From: Methylobacterium sp.
GTDB lineage: Bacteria; Pseudomonadota; Alphaproteobacteria; Rhizobiales; Beijerinckiaceae
Length of the DNA stretch: 64,000 nt
Assembly (NCBI GenBank): GCA_002928875.1
Contig: PERO01000005.1
Coordinates: 62,001-126,000 of the forward strand
Direction of reading: 5' to 3'
Shown: positions 54,964 through 61,185 of the stretch, in pieces
Layout of the letters: every line of letters starts with the position of its first letter
How positions within the stretch are numbered: position 1 is the first letter of the stretch
The notes under the pieces: model-generated
Databases searched by the model: none
The model's input: the letters and a program-made list of their open reading frames with translations, nothing else
What the model was told of the DNA's origin: nothing
Position numbers and translations under genes: made by a program

Positions 54964-55420
54964 GATGAAGTGATGCGGAAAGGTTTCAAAAAAACCTTCA
55001 GGTTTTGATAACGCAGACCCTGATCGCGCGGCATCCGTTGTCGCAGCACGGGCTTCGTGTGCCGGGTGCCATCGGCGTGGCAGGCCCGCCACAAGGGGGA
55101 GGCCCATGGCCCCACCCCAGACTAAAACTCAAGGAATTTGAAATATCTGGCCGGGGATCTGGCTGGGGCGCCAGGATTCTCAGCTAGGATTTTCTTGGTT
55201 CAAGTCTTTGAATTCACACGCTCTTTTTGACCAATGCACAAGCGTTTTAACAGTCATTTGTACAGTCGGCAAGCGGAACAGAACGGAAAACCACGGCGCC
55301 CTGCCGCGGGCTTCCTGGCACAGGCCTTGAGGCGCCGCCGGGACGTTTACAGGGCCTGTCACCCGGCGACTTCCTAGCCGGCCCCCATGCCCTATATTCG
55401 ACGAAACAACGAATGGCCGG
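54964..55420. other. Non-coding junction between chromosome and island
   Basis: No convincing gene was found in these 457 bp. The first 140 bp are AT/GC mixed upstream sequence of the chemoreceptor. A tRNA 3'-end copy lies at 55160-55179, after which the composition becomes more AT-rich for about 100 bp. This is where the conserved chromosome appears to stop. Confidence 0.7.
55160..55179 (-). repeat. Attachment-site candidate: tRNA-Gln 3'-end fragment
   Basis: Read on the minus strand the segment is GAATCCTGGCGCCCCAGCCA. This equals the end of a tRNA: T-loop GAAT, T-stem 3' strand CCTGG, acceptor strand CGCCCCA, discriminator G and CCA. An acceptor beginning TGGGGCG with a U1-A72 pair and G73 is characteristic of bacterial tRNA-Gln. 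The rest of the tRNA is absent, so it is not a gene. A tyrosine integrase gene lies 0.9 kb away, which makes this the likely island boundary (att). Confidence 0.8.
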
Positions 55421-55843
55421 TCAGCTCGCCCGCCTCGTCGGCTCAACAGCCTCGGTTCGAGCAGCTTCGATCTTTGGCAGCGAGTAATAACGTCCCTGCA
55501 TCGCGATCTGCCCGGCAGCGACCGCTTTTTTCAGAAGGCGTGTCAGCGCCGTCACATCCCCTGAAACATCCGGAAAACCTGAGCGCGTCAGCTCTTCGAT
55601 CAAGTTTACACGCTTCCGTGAAACGCCATCGCCAAGAACCTCGACGATCTTGTCAAGCATAGGGTCGTTCACCCTGGCTCTGATCCGCGGCTTCGTCGAT
55701 GGCACCTTCGCAATTTTTTTGATCGACCTGAGCTCTTTTTCGACTATCCGAAGCTCCTGGCTGAGCTTCAGCTTTTGGCCGACCAAATATTCCACGCGCG
55801 CAGACAGAAGCTCTTGCCAGCTCGTCGAAAAAACATCGACCAT
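55421..55843 (-). CDS. Hypothetical protein, possible winged-helix DNA-binding protein
   Basis: A 140-aa basic protein from the ATG at 55843, which has AAAAGGGG upstream; longer frames lack such a site. The first 60 residues form a helical or coiled-coil segment (LSARVEYLVGQKLKLSQELRIVEKELRSIKK). The rest, from PMLDKIVEVLGDGVSRKRVNLIEELTRSGF to TRLLKKAVAAGQIAMQGRYYSLP, has the spacing of a winged-helix domain. I do not recognise the family. Its position between the att site and the integrase suggests a role in excision control or an island cargo protein; both are guesses. Confidence 0.6.
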   Translation of the reverse strand: MVDVFSTSWQELLSARVEYLVGQKLKLSQELRIVEKELRSIKKIAKVPSTKPRIRARVNDPMLDKIVEVLGDGVSRKRVNLIEELTRSGFPDVSGDVTALTRLLKKAVAAGQIAMQGRYYSLPKIEAARTEAVEPTRRAS

Positions 55844-56112
55844 AGTGTCACCCCTTTTCCCGGAAGTATCGGCCCCATCGGCAAATTTAGGGTTAATGAA
55901 ATCTACGTGGAGCGTGCCAGCGCGCAGGTGGTCAGCGGCGAAGATCACCGTGGTGGCCATGACCACCGTGACGAAGGGCGCGAGCGATCCCGCCGGTCAC
56001 TTGTTCGCACCGGTGATCTTGGCACGTCGGCTCCTTGGCAATTCTCTGTTACGATGATCAGCCTGTTGCTATGAGGTTGCTGAATAACTGCATCAGCGGT
56101 TCATAGTCGCGA

Positions 56113-57078
56113 TCAGATCATCACCCTCTCCACCTCATCAAGGCTGATCTCGTCGCTCCGCCGGTCATAAAGCTGGGTCGTGCGGGTTGATGCATGGTTG
56201 GCCATGAGCGCGGCCCGCTCAAGCGTGCCGCCGTTCTTGAGGTAGGCGGTAATCCCGGTCGCCCGGAAGGTGTGGTTCCCGATCTTCGTCTCGATGCCGG
56301 CTGACATGGCTCTACGCTGGATCATCGCCCAGGCATTGGCCTGGGGGAGAGGAGTCCGGGTCAGTTCTTTGGTGCCACGGCCGATCGTTCGGAACAGCGG
56401 TCCCTCAGGATCCTCGGCAAGACCGCACCTTTCGATATAGGCGTGCAGGTACTCCTCGAGATTGTGGTGGCAGGGCATGACATGCTCCTTGCCACCCTTT
56501 TCATGCAGCCGAACCCAGAGACGCCGCTGCTGGGGGAAGACATCTTCCACCTGCATGGCCAGCGCAGCTCCAATCCGTCCGAAGGAATAAACCATCAGCC
56601 CGATCAGCGCTCGATCGCGCAAGCCGATCGGCGTGGTAATGTCGATTTTGTCCAGCAGCTGCCGGGCTTCCTCCGGCGCCAATACCGGGGTCTTGCCCTT
56701 CTTCACGCTGTGCCTCGGGCCGCGTACCGCCGTCGCCGGATTGAAGGGCATGACGCCACCGGTCGCCAGCCAGTCGAACATCATTCGCACGGCCGCAAGG
56801 CGCTGTTTCACGGTCGGGGCGGGGTGCTCCTGCTGCATATGCTCGACCCAGGCTGCGACCACGAAAGAATTCACCTGGGTGATGTCGCGCAAGCCCCGCG
56901 CCTCGAGCCAGGCACAGAAATCCCCAACCGCCCGGGCATAGGATCGGCGGGTATGCGAATTGCGGATCCGGGCCGTGAAGAACTCGAGGAAGCGGTACGA
57001 CGCGCGATCGCCGGCCTCTGTCACCAGGGCAGGTAGGGCAAGACCGCTGTCGGGAACGAGACTTGTCATTGGGCGCAT
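56113..57078 (-). CDS. Tyrosine recombinase/integrase (XerC/D-like) of the island
   Basis: A 321-aa enzyme (ATG at 57078, or 57069). The N-terminal SAM-like domain (about 20-115) includes the core-binding SHTRRSYARAVGDFCAWLEARG. The catalytic domain has Arg168 in FGRIGAAL, the beta-hairpin Lys194/197 in HEKGGKEHV, His269 and Arg272 in HTFRATGI, His295 in MANHAS and the nucleophile Tyr304 in QLYDRRS; GRIG replaces the usual TGxR-type context but the pentad is complete. The size and hinge resemble stand-alone phage-type integrases. It lies near the tRNA-Gln fragment at 55160 and is divergent from a ParDE pair. It is the probable driver of island integration. Confidence 0.92.
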   Translation of the reverse strand: MRPMTSLVPDSGLALPALVTEAGDRASYRFLEFFTARIRNSHTRRSYARAVGDFCAWLEARGLRDITQVNSFVVAAWVEHMQQEHPAPTVKQRLAAVRMMFDWLATGGVMPFNPATAVRGPRHSVKKGKTPVLAPEEARQLLDKIDITTPIGLRDRALIGLMVYSFGRIGAALAMQVEDVFPQQRRLWVRLHEKGGKEHVMPCHHNLEEYLHAYIERCGLAEDPEGPLFRTIGRGTKELTRTPLPQANAWAMIQRRAMSAGIETKIGNHTFRATGITAYLKNGGTLERAALMANHASTRTTQLYDRRSDEISLDEVERVMI

Positions 57079-57081
57079 AAA

Positions 57082-57098
57082 GTAGTAAGATTTGCTAC
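57082..57098. promoter_or_regulatory. Dyad between integrase and ParDE, probable ParD operator
   Basis: GTAGTAAGATTTGCTAC is a 17-bp imperfect palindrome in the 39-bp gap between the divergent integrase and parD starts. Ribbon-helix-helix antitoxins bind such dyads at their own promoter. Because the gap is so short, ParD binding could also affect integrase expression. Confidence 0.55.
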
Positions 57099-57117
57099 CA
57101 AAAGAAAGTGATAGGCC

Positions 57118-57408
57118 ATGGCCAACGTCGAAAAAGTCAGCATTGCCCTGACGTCGGAACAGGTGGCTGCGCTCCGCGCGGTTGTCGAGGCGGGTGAATA
57201 TGCGACCACCAGCGAAGTGGTTCGTGAGGCTTTGCGCGACTGGCAGATGAAGCGCGAGCTCCAGCGGGAAGATATCCGGCGCCTCCGCCAGCTCTGGGAT
57301 GAAGGCCTGGCCAGCGGCTCTGCGGGAGATCCGGATATGAGCGCGCTGCGCCGGGAAGCGCGGGCACGATTGGCCACGGCAGCGAAAGCCGCCCCGGATG
57401 CCAAGTAG
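57118..57408 (+). CDS. parD: Type II antitoxin, ParD/CopG family
   Basis: A 96-aa protein. The ribbon-helix-helix start ([42 protein letters not shown], seen in two parts) is textbook ParD: a short beta strand followed by two helices with [14 protein letters not shown]. The acidic/basic C-terminal helix would wrap the toxin. It overlaps the ParE gene by 11 nt, keeping antitoxin first, and probably represses its own promoter at 57082. In an island next to an integrase it likely stabilises the element. Confidence 0.93.
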   Translation: MANVEKVSIALTSEQVAALRAVVEAGEYATTSEVVREALRDWQMKRELQREDIRRLRQLWDEGLASGSAGDPDMSALRREARARLATAAKAAPDAK

Positions 57409-57709
57409 CCTGAACTGGACCCGGCAGGCTCGCCTCGACGTTCTCGACATCTACGAACTGATTGGCCTCGAACAGCCGGCTGCGGCTGAGCGATGCTTTG
57501 ACCGCATCGATTGTCTGGCCAATCTGCTTCGCGAGCAACCCCGTCTTGGCGTTGCGCGGCCGGATATAGCCCCCGGGTTCCGGATGTTGATCGAACGGCC
57601 CTACTTGCTGCTGTATCGAATTCACCCTGACCTGCCTGTGGGACCGGTCGATGAAATTGAGATCGTGCGTGTGGTTGACGGCCGCCGCGACCTGAAGGGC
57701 CTCTTTTAG
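57398..57709 (+). CDS. parE: Type II toxin, ParE/RelE superfamily
   Basis: A 103-aa toxin. The pattern [34 protein letters not shown] is the ParE N-terminal helical pair, followed by [15 protein letters not shown] and the final strand [17 protein letters not shown]-like end ([17 protein letters not shown]). ParE proteins poison DNA gyrase. The sequence looks full length and unbroken. The start lies inside the antitoxin gene with no separate ribosome-binding site, implying coupled translation. Confidence 0.93.
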   Translation: MPSSLNWTRQARLDVLDIYELIGLEQPAAAERCFDRIDCLANLLREQPRLGVARPDIAPGFRMLIERPYLLLYRIHPDLPVGPVDEIEIVRVVDGRRDLKGLF

Positions 57710-57754
57710 GTCTGGATGGGTTGAGCGTTCGTGCTGCCATGAGCAGGTTCACTC

Positions 57755-57795
57755 TTATCTGATAGAGGATATTATCATATATATTTATCAAGCAA
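57755..57795. other. AT-rich tract after the ParDE genes
   Basis: A stretch of about 40 bp is strongly AT-rich (including ATATTATCATATATATTTATC-like sequence) within a high-GC genome. It begins the AT-rich part of the island (about 57.75-58.9 kb) and may be a promoter region, an IHF/H-NS-type site or a recombination scar. Confidence 0.35.
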
Positions 57796-57861
57796 GCGCG
57801 ACACACTTCAGTTGCGCGTCTAGACTGGGCCGGTCAGCCAGCTTCCCAAAAAAATCTCCGC

Positions 57862-58047
57862 TTAAAACGTTCCCAAAAATGCCTGATCTGGCCAATCGCC
57901 AAGGTGCGCATCAATAAACAAGGCTGACAAAAGAATCATAGCCGATCCAATATAACAGCGAATTGTAGCATTGGGCTCCTCGCTTCTTAGCCAGACTGGA
58001 GTCCTACGGTAGACGTTTCCCAGATCGTAGAGATTTTCACTTAGCAT
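57862..58047 (-). CDS. Small putative membrane protein (61 aa)
   Basis: The ATG at 58047 follows AAAAGG closely and lies 11 bp after the stop of the 237-aa gene upstream, so both are probably co-transcribed. The product has one hydrophobic segment (CYIGSAMILLSALFIDA) and a hydrophilic N-terminus. The codons are AT-rich compared with the chromosome, like its partner. No family is recognised, and the gene may be spurious, but the tandem placement and membrane segment support it. Confidence 0.45.
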   Translation of the reverse strand: MLSENLYDLGNVYRRTPVWLRSEEPNATIRCYIGSAMILLSALFIDAHLGDWPDQAFLGTF

Positions 58048-58058
58048 CAGCCTTTTGT

Positions 58059-58772
58059 CTATTCCTTTTTCGGCAAGGAAGGCCTACGGAAAATGAGTGC
58101 AGAACCCTGTGAAAAACTAATTCCGGCTCCCTGGCCAAGGGTTACTCCTGACCCATCTGGACCGTTCAGCGTGCCAATACTACCAGATAGAGATAGCCTA
58201 TCCATCGTAACCGCTCCTGTCCCTGGCGACCCTGAAAAGTTACTATCTTTAACATATTGCTTCCCACCCTGCGCGCTTTGAAATTTAACCGAACTACCCT
58301 CAGTGTTCACCTTGTTTAAAACCGTCAGACCGCCTATTGTGCAAAATAGAGCATCCATATTTTTTATCGCGACATTTACAAATTCTTGCTCTGAATATTC
58401 ATTAAATGCGTTGAATTCGTGATTATTTTTATAAATTGAGCGCAAAATATCTTCAAATCGTCTATTCACGGACTTGTTTAAATTGATTGTATTCAAAAGA
58501 GAAGAAAGCGTAGCTTCGATGCTGTCAATGCGATCGAGCGTCGGTTCTAATGTTGCAACTACTGTGCAGAGTTCCGCCAGTCGCTTATCAATTTCGGGAT
58601 CTACCATCCGTCCACCGACTTCGTCGATTACTCGAGATAGCGAGCCGCCTGCTAATGGGATTGATCCAATCAGCGCGCTTACGGCGCAGATCCCAATTTT
58701 CCCTCGCGATGCCCACTTTTCCTGTTTCTTCAGCCGCTCAGCGATCTCTAAGGCTTTAAGTTTTTCCTGCAT
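58059..58772 (-). CDS. Hypothetical island protein (237 aa), AT-rich
   Basis: The N-terminus is a charged helix (MQEKLKALEIAERLKKQEKW), then a hydrophobic, glycine-containing stretch at about 27-45 that may be a membrane helix (GICAVSALIGSIPLAGG). A helical middle (to about 160) follows, and then a Gly/Ser-rich C-terminal third with beta-like periodicity (GTGAVTMDRLSLSGSIGTLNGP). AGG lies before the ATG. Codon use is clearly more AT-rich than neighbours, a sign of horizontal transfer. With the small membrane gene downstream it forms a two-gene unit inside a defence-rich island. The function is unknown. Confidence 0.7.
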   Translation of the reverse strand: MQEKLKALEIAERLKKQEKWASRGKIGICAVSALIGSIPLAGGSLSRVIDEVGGRMVDPEIDKRLAELCTVVATLEPTLDRIDSIEATLSSLLNTINLNKSVNRRFEDILRSIYKNNHEFNAFNEYSEQEFVNVAIKNMDALFCTIGGLTVLNKVNTEGSSVKFQSAQGGKQYVKDSNFSGSPGTGAVTMDRLSLSGSIGTLNGPDGSGVTLGQGAGISFSQGSALIFRRPSLPKKE

Positions 58773-59011
58773 GAAAACCTCCTAGGTCAATACCCAAGTT
58801 AGTTATTGGAAATTTAGCTCGCAAGTGTTGGCTAGGACACGAGCCGAACCTGATTTTGTCCCAAACCACAGGTCTACTTTAGGCAAGTCGCGATCATCCA
58901 ATGCTTCCAGTGGCGGTATTGAAACAGACCGTTTTTGAGACGGTGTGGAGAGGGGCCTTGGCAGAACAGCCACAGGCCTCTTTTCATGTCGCAAAACAAG
59001 TCTTGAAATAT

Positions 59012-59049
59012 GTCTCGTATTCTGTCAGCGTTCTGACGAGAAATGAGAC
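59012..59049. repeat. Imperfect dyad upstream of the serine recombinase, possible res/operator site
   Basis: Seventeen-base arms starting GTCTC (59012) and ending GAGAC (59049) match at 13 positions across a short centre, ending 6 bp before the recombinase ATG. Resolvases bind such dyads as crossover sites and as self-regulating operators. The 283-bp gap upstream to the 237-aa gene shows no convincing gene. Confidence 0.5.
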
Positions 59050-59055
59050 CGCACG

Positions 59056-59622
59056 ATGCGCATTGGCTATGCCCGCGTTTCGACGCTTGACCAGAATCCC
59101 GACCTCCAATTGCAAAAGCTGCACGAGGCGGGGTGTGAGCGCGTGATTGTCGAGAAGGCTTCGGGTGCGAAGGTTGACCGCCCCGAATTGCAACGCGTCC
59201 TGACGGATATTCTCCGCGAGGGCGACACTCTCGTCATTTGGAAGCTCGACCGCTTGGCGCGCTCACTTAAGCAGCTCATCCAAACCGCCGAGGACTTGAA
59301 GAGCAGGGGTATTGGCCTCGTCTCGCTGACAGATGCCATTGACACGAGTTCGCCGGGCGGGATGCTCGTCTTTCACATGCTCGGGGCAATTGCCGAGTTC
59401 GAGCGGGCCTTGATCCGTGAAAGAACCGTGGCGGGGCTGGCCGAAGCGAAGCGGAAAGGGAAACGCGGAGGGCGACCGCGTAGGCTATCTGAAAAGGACG
59501 CGACGGCCGCCAAGGCTCTCCTGGCTGACGGCACGCTCACATCGAAAGAAGTTGCTGCTCGGTTTGGGGTGTCCAAAGCCACGCTCTACAGACACATAGG
59601 AGGGGCGAATGGCGAGGCTTGA
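59056..59622 (+). CDS. Serine recombinase, resolvase/invertase family
   Basis: A 188-aa recombinase. The catalytic Ser9 lies in IGYARVSTLDQN, with active-site arginines and the DRLARSLKQLIQ and IDTSSPGGMLVFHMLGAIAEFERALIRERT segments complete. The C-terminal Hin-like helix-turn-helix is present (RRLSEKDATAAKALLADGTLTSKEVAARFGVSKATLYRHI, seen in parts). The size fits Tn3-type resolvases and DNA invertases. No transposase is seen next to it. It lies directly upstream of the GHKL ATPase gene, 69 bp away, so it may be a remnant transposon gene or a regulator/switch of the defence operon. Confidence 0.92.
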   Translation: MRIGYARVSTLDQNPDLQLQKLHEAGCERVIVEKASGAKVDRPELQRVLTDILREGDTLVIWKLDRLARSLKQLIQTAEDLKSRGIGLVSLTDAIDTSSPGGMLVFHMLGAIAEFERALIRERTVAGLAEAKRKGKRGGRPRRLSEKDATAAKALLADGTLTSKEVAARFGVSKATLYRHIGGANGEA

Positions 59623-59691
59623 CCTCGCCCACCTTGTAACGACAATCCGTTAGAGACAGAGTGCATCGTGATCGCACTGCAAAGGGTTCGC

Positions 59692-61185
59692 ATGCAGGAG
59701 ATTGTTGTTTCGAGACGGTCAAATGCCACCCCTCACGCAGCGGCATTGATCGAGGGCCTGAGGGACATAGGTTATTCCCTCGAAACAGCCATTTCGGACA
59801 TCATTGACAATTCAATTACCGCTTGCGCTCACCGGGTCGAGATCGTCACGGAGACCTATTCGGAAGAGCCCTATATCGCGATCATCGACGATGGCGTGGG
59901 CATGATCGAAGACGAACTTGTCGCGGCGATGCGACCAGGCAGCAGGAACCCGCTGGCCATGCGTGACGAAACAGACCTAGGCAGGTTTGGCCTAGGCCTC
60001 AAAAGTGCCAGCTTCTCCCAGTGCCGGCGACTCACGGTCGTGTCCCGGCGTTCCGGGCAAACCAGCGCAGCAATCTGGGATCTTGATGATGTTGCCGAAC
60101 GGAACGAATGGGCGGTTCAATTGCCCGATCATTTCGACCTCATCCCTGGAATCGAGAAGCTGGGGCAGCAGGGCACGCTTGTACTGTGGCAAAAACTCGA
60201 CCGACTGACGGGCGGTTATTCGCACAATGCCGCCAAACGCGCGGAGGTCATCAACCAAAGGATCGCTGAAACAGAGCGCCACCTGCGCCTTGTGTTTCAT
60301 CGGTTTATGGAGGACGCCAAACCACTGCGCATTCTCCTGAACGGGCGGCTACTTCGGCCCATTGATCCATTCGCCCGAAAAAACCCTGCGACCATTTCAG
60401 ACCCGGAAGAGAAGCTGACCCTGATCAGGGGAGATGTGGAGATTCAAAGCTTCACGCTTCCTCATCACAAGCAAATTTCCAAGATGGACTGGGAGGATAT
60501 CGGCGGGCCGGAAGGTCACCTGAAATCGCAGGGCTTCTATCTGTATCGCGGCAAGCGACTGATCCTGCACGGCACCTGGTTCGGTCTGTGTCGCCAATCG
60601 GAACTGACAAAGCTGTCCCGTGTCAGGGTCGACATTCCCAACAGCATGGACGCGGACTGGAAGATCGATGTCAAGAAATCCTCGGCACAGCTTCCAGCAG
60701 TCGTGCGCGATCGCCTGAAAAGGGTCATCGAGCGCATCCTCGCCGGTTCAAAGCGCACCTACAGCAAGCGGGGCCAAAAGCTCGTCGATCATGAACGGCT
60801 TCCCATGTGGCACCGTATCCAGGCCGACGGGCAGATACGCTACCGCCCGAACATCGAACATCCCGCCTTTGCCGATTTCGCCGAAAGCCTACACCCAGAC
60901 CTCCGGCGCGGCTTCTTCAACTGTATTGCTCTGGTCGGGGCGTCATTGCCTATCGAAACGTTGCACGCAGACATGGCCGGCACGGCCGAGCTGATCGTCC
61001 CGGATCGGGTGGACGAAGACACGCTTGCGCAAGCCGTACAGGCAACCCTCTCCGTGCTTCTGAGCGCGCGCAAGGACATCAAGGAAATCAAGTCGCTGAT
61101 GAAAGACGTCGATCCGTTCAGATCGGCCTGGGAAGATACGGAACGCATCATCGCGGCGACAATTGAGACCAAGGAAACCGAATGA
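59692..61185 (+). CDS. MORC/MutL-like GHKL ATPase of a defence-type operon
   Basis: A 497-aa ATPase (ATG at 59692 after AAAGGG; a GTG at 59668 is possible). The Bergerat fold is clear: N-box IGYSLETAISDIIDNSI (Asp36, Asp39 and Asn40; an Asp replaces the usual catalytic Glu), G1 IIDDGVGM (66-71), and G2 LGRFGLGLKSASF (96-108). The S5-like transducer domain ends with VKKSSAQLP, a Lys that reaches the ATP site in the superfamily. Such proteins, related to MORC and MutL, occur in restriction-like operons with Z1 ATPases, PD-(D/E)XK proteins and DNA methylases. It overlaps the Z1 gene by ATGA. It probably clamps or senses DNA; direct nuclease activity is not evident. Confidence 0.9.
   Translation: MQEIVVSRRSNATPHAAALIEGLRDIGYSLETAISDIIDNSITACAHRVEIVTETYSEEPYIAIIDDGVGMIEDELVAAMRPGSRNPLAMRDETDLGRFGLGLKSASFSQCRRLTVVSRRSGQTSAAIWDLDDVAERNEWAVQLPDHFDLIPGIEKLGQQGTLVLWQKLDRLTGGYSHNAAKRAEVINQRIAETERHLRLVFHRFMEDAKPLRILLNGRLLRPIDPFARKNPATISDPEEKLTLIRGDVEIQSFTLPHHKQISKMDWEDIGGPEGHLKSQGFYLYRGKRLILHGTWFGLCRQSELTKLSRVRVDIPNSMDADWKIDVKKSSAQLPAVVRDRLKRVIERILAGSKRTYSKRGQKLVDHERLPMWHRIQADGQIRYRPNIEHPAFADFAESLHPDLRRGFFNCIALVGASLPIETLHADMAGTAELIVPDRVDEDTLAQAVQATLSVLLSARKDIKEIKSLMKDVDPFRSAWEDTERIIAATIETKETE

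Noticed and set aside
55160-55179. A complete tRNA-Gln gene
   Set aside because: Only T-loop to CCA matches; the D-arm, anticodon arm and 5' acceptor strand are absent on the adjoining side.
57079-57450. N-terminal extension of the integrase to 445 aa
   Set aside because: The added region is antisense to parD and Arg-rich; integrase similarity begins after the ATG at 57078.
58803-58994. A 63-codon minus-strand gene upstream of the recombinase
   Set aside because: No ribosome-binding site, no recognisable motif, and overlapping frames on the other strand are equally open.
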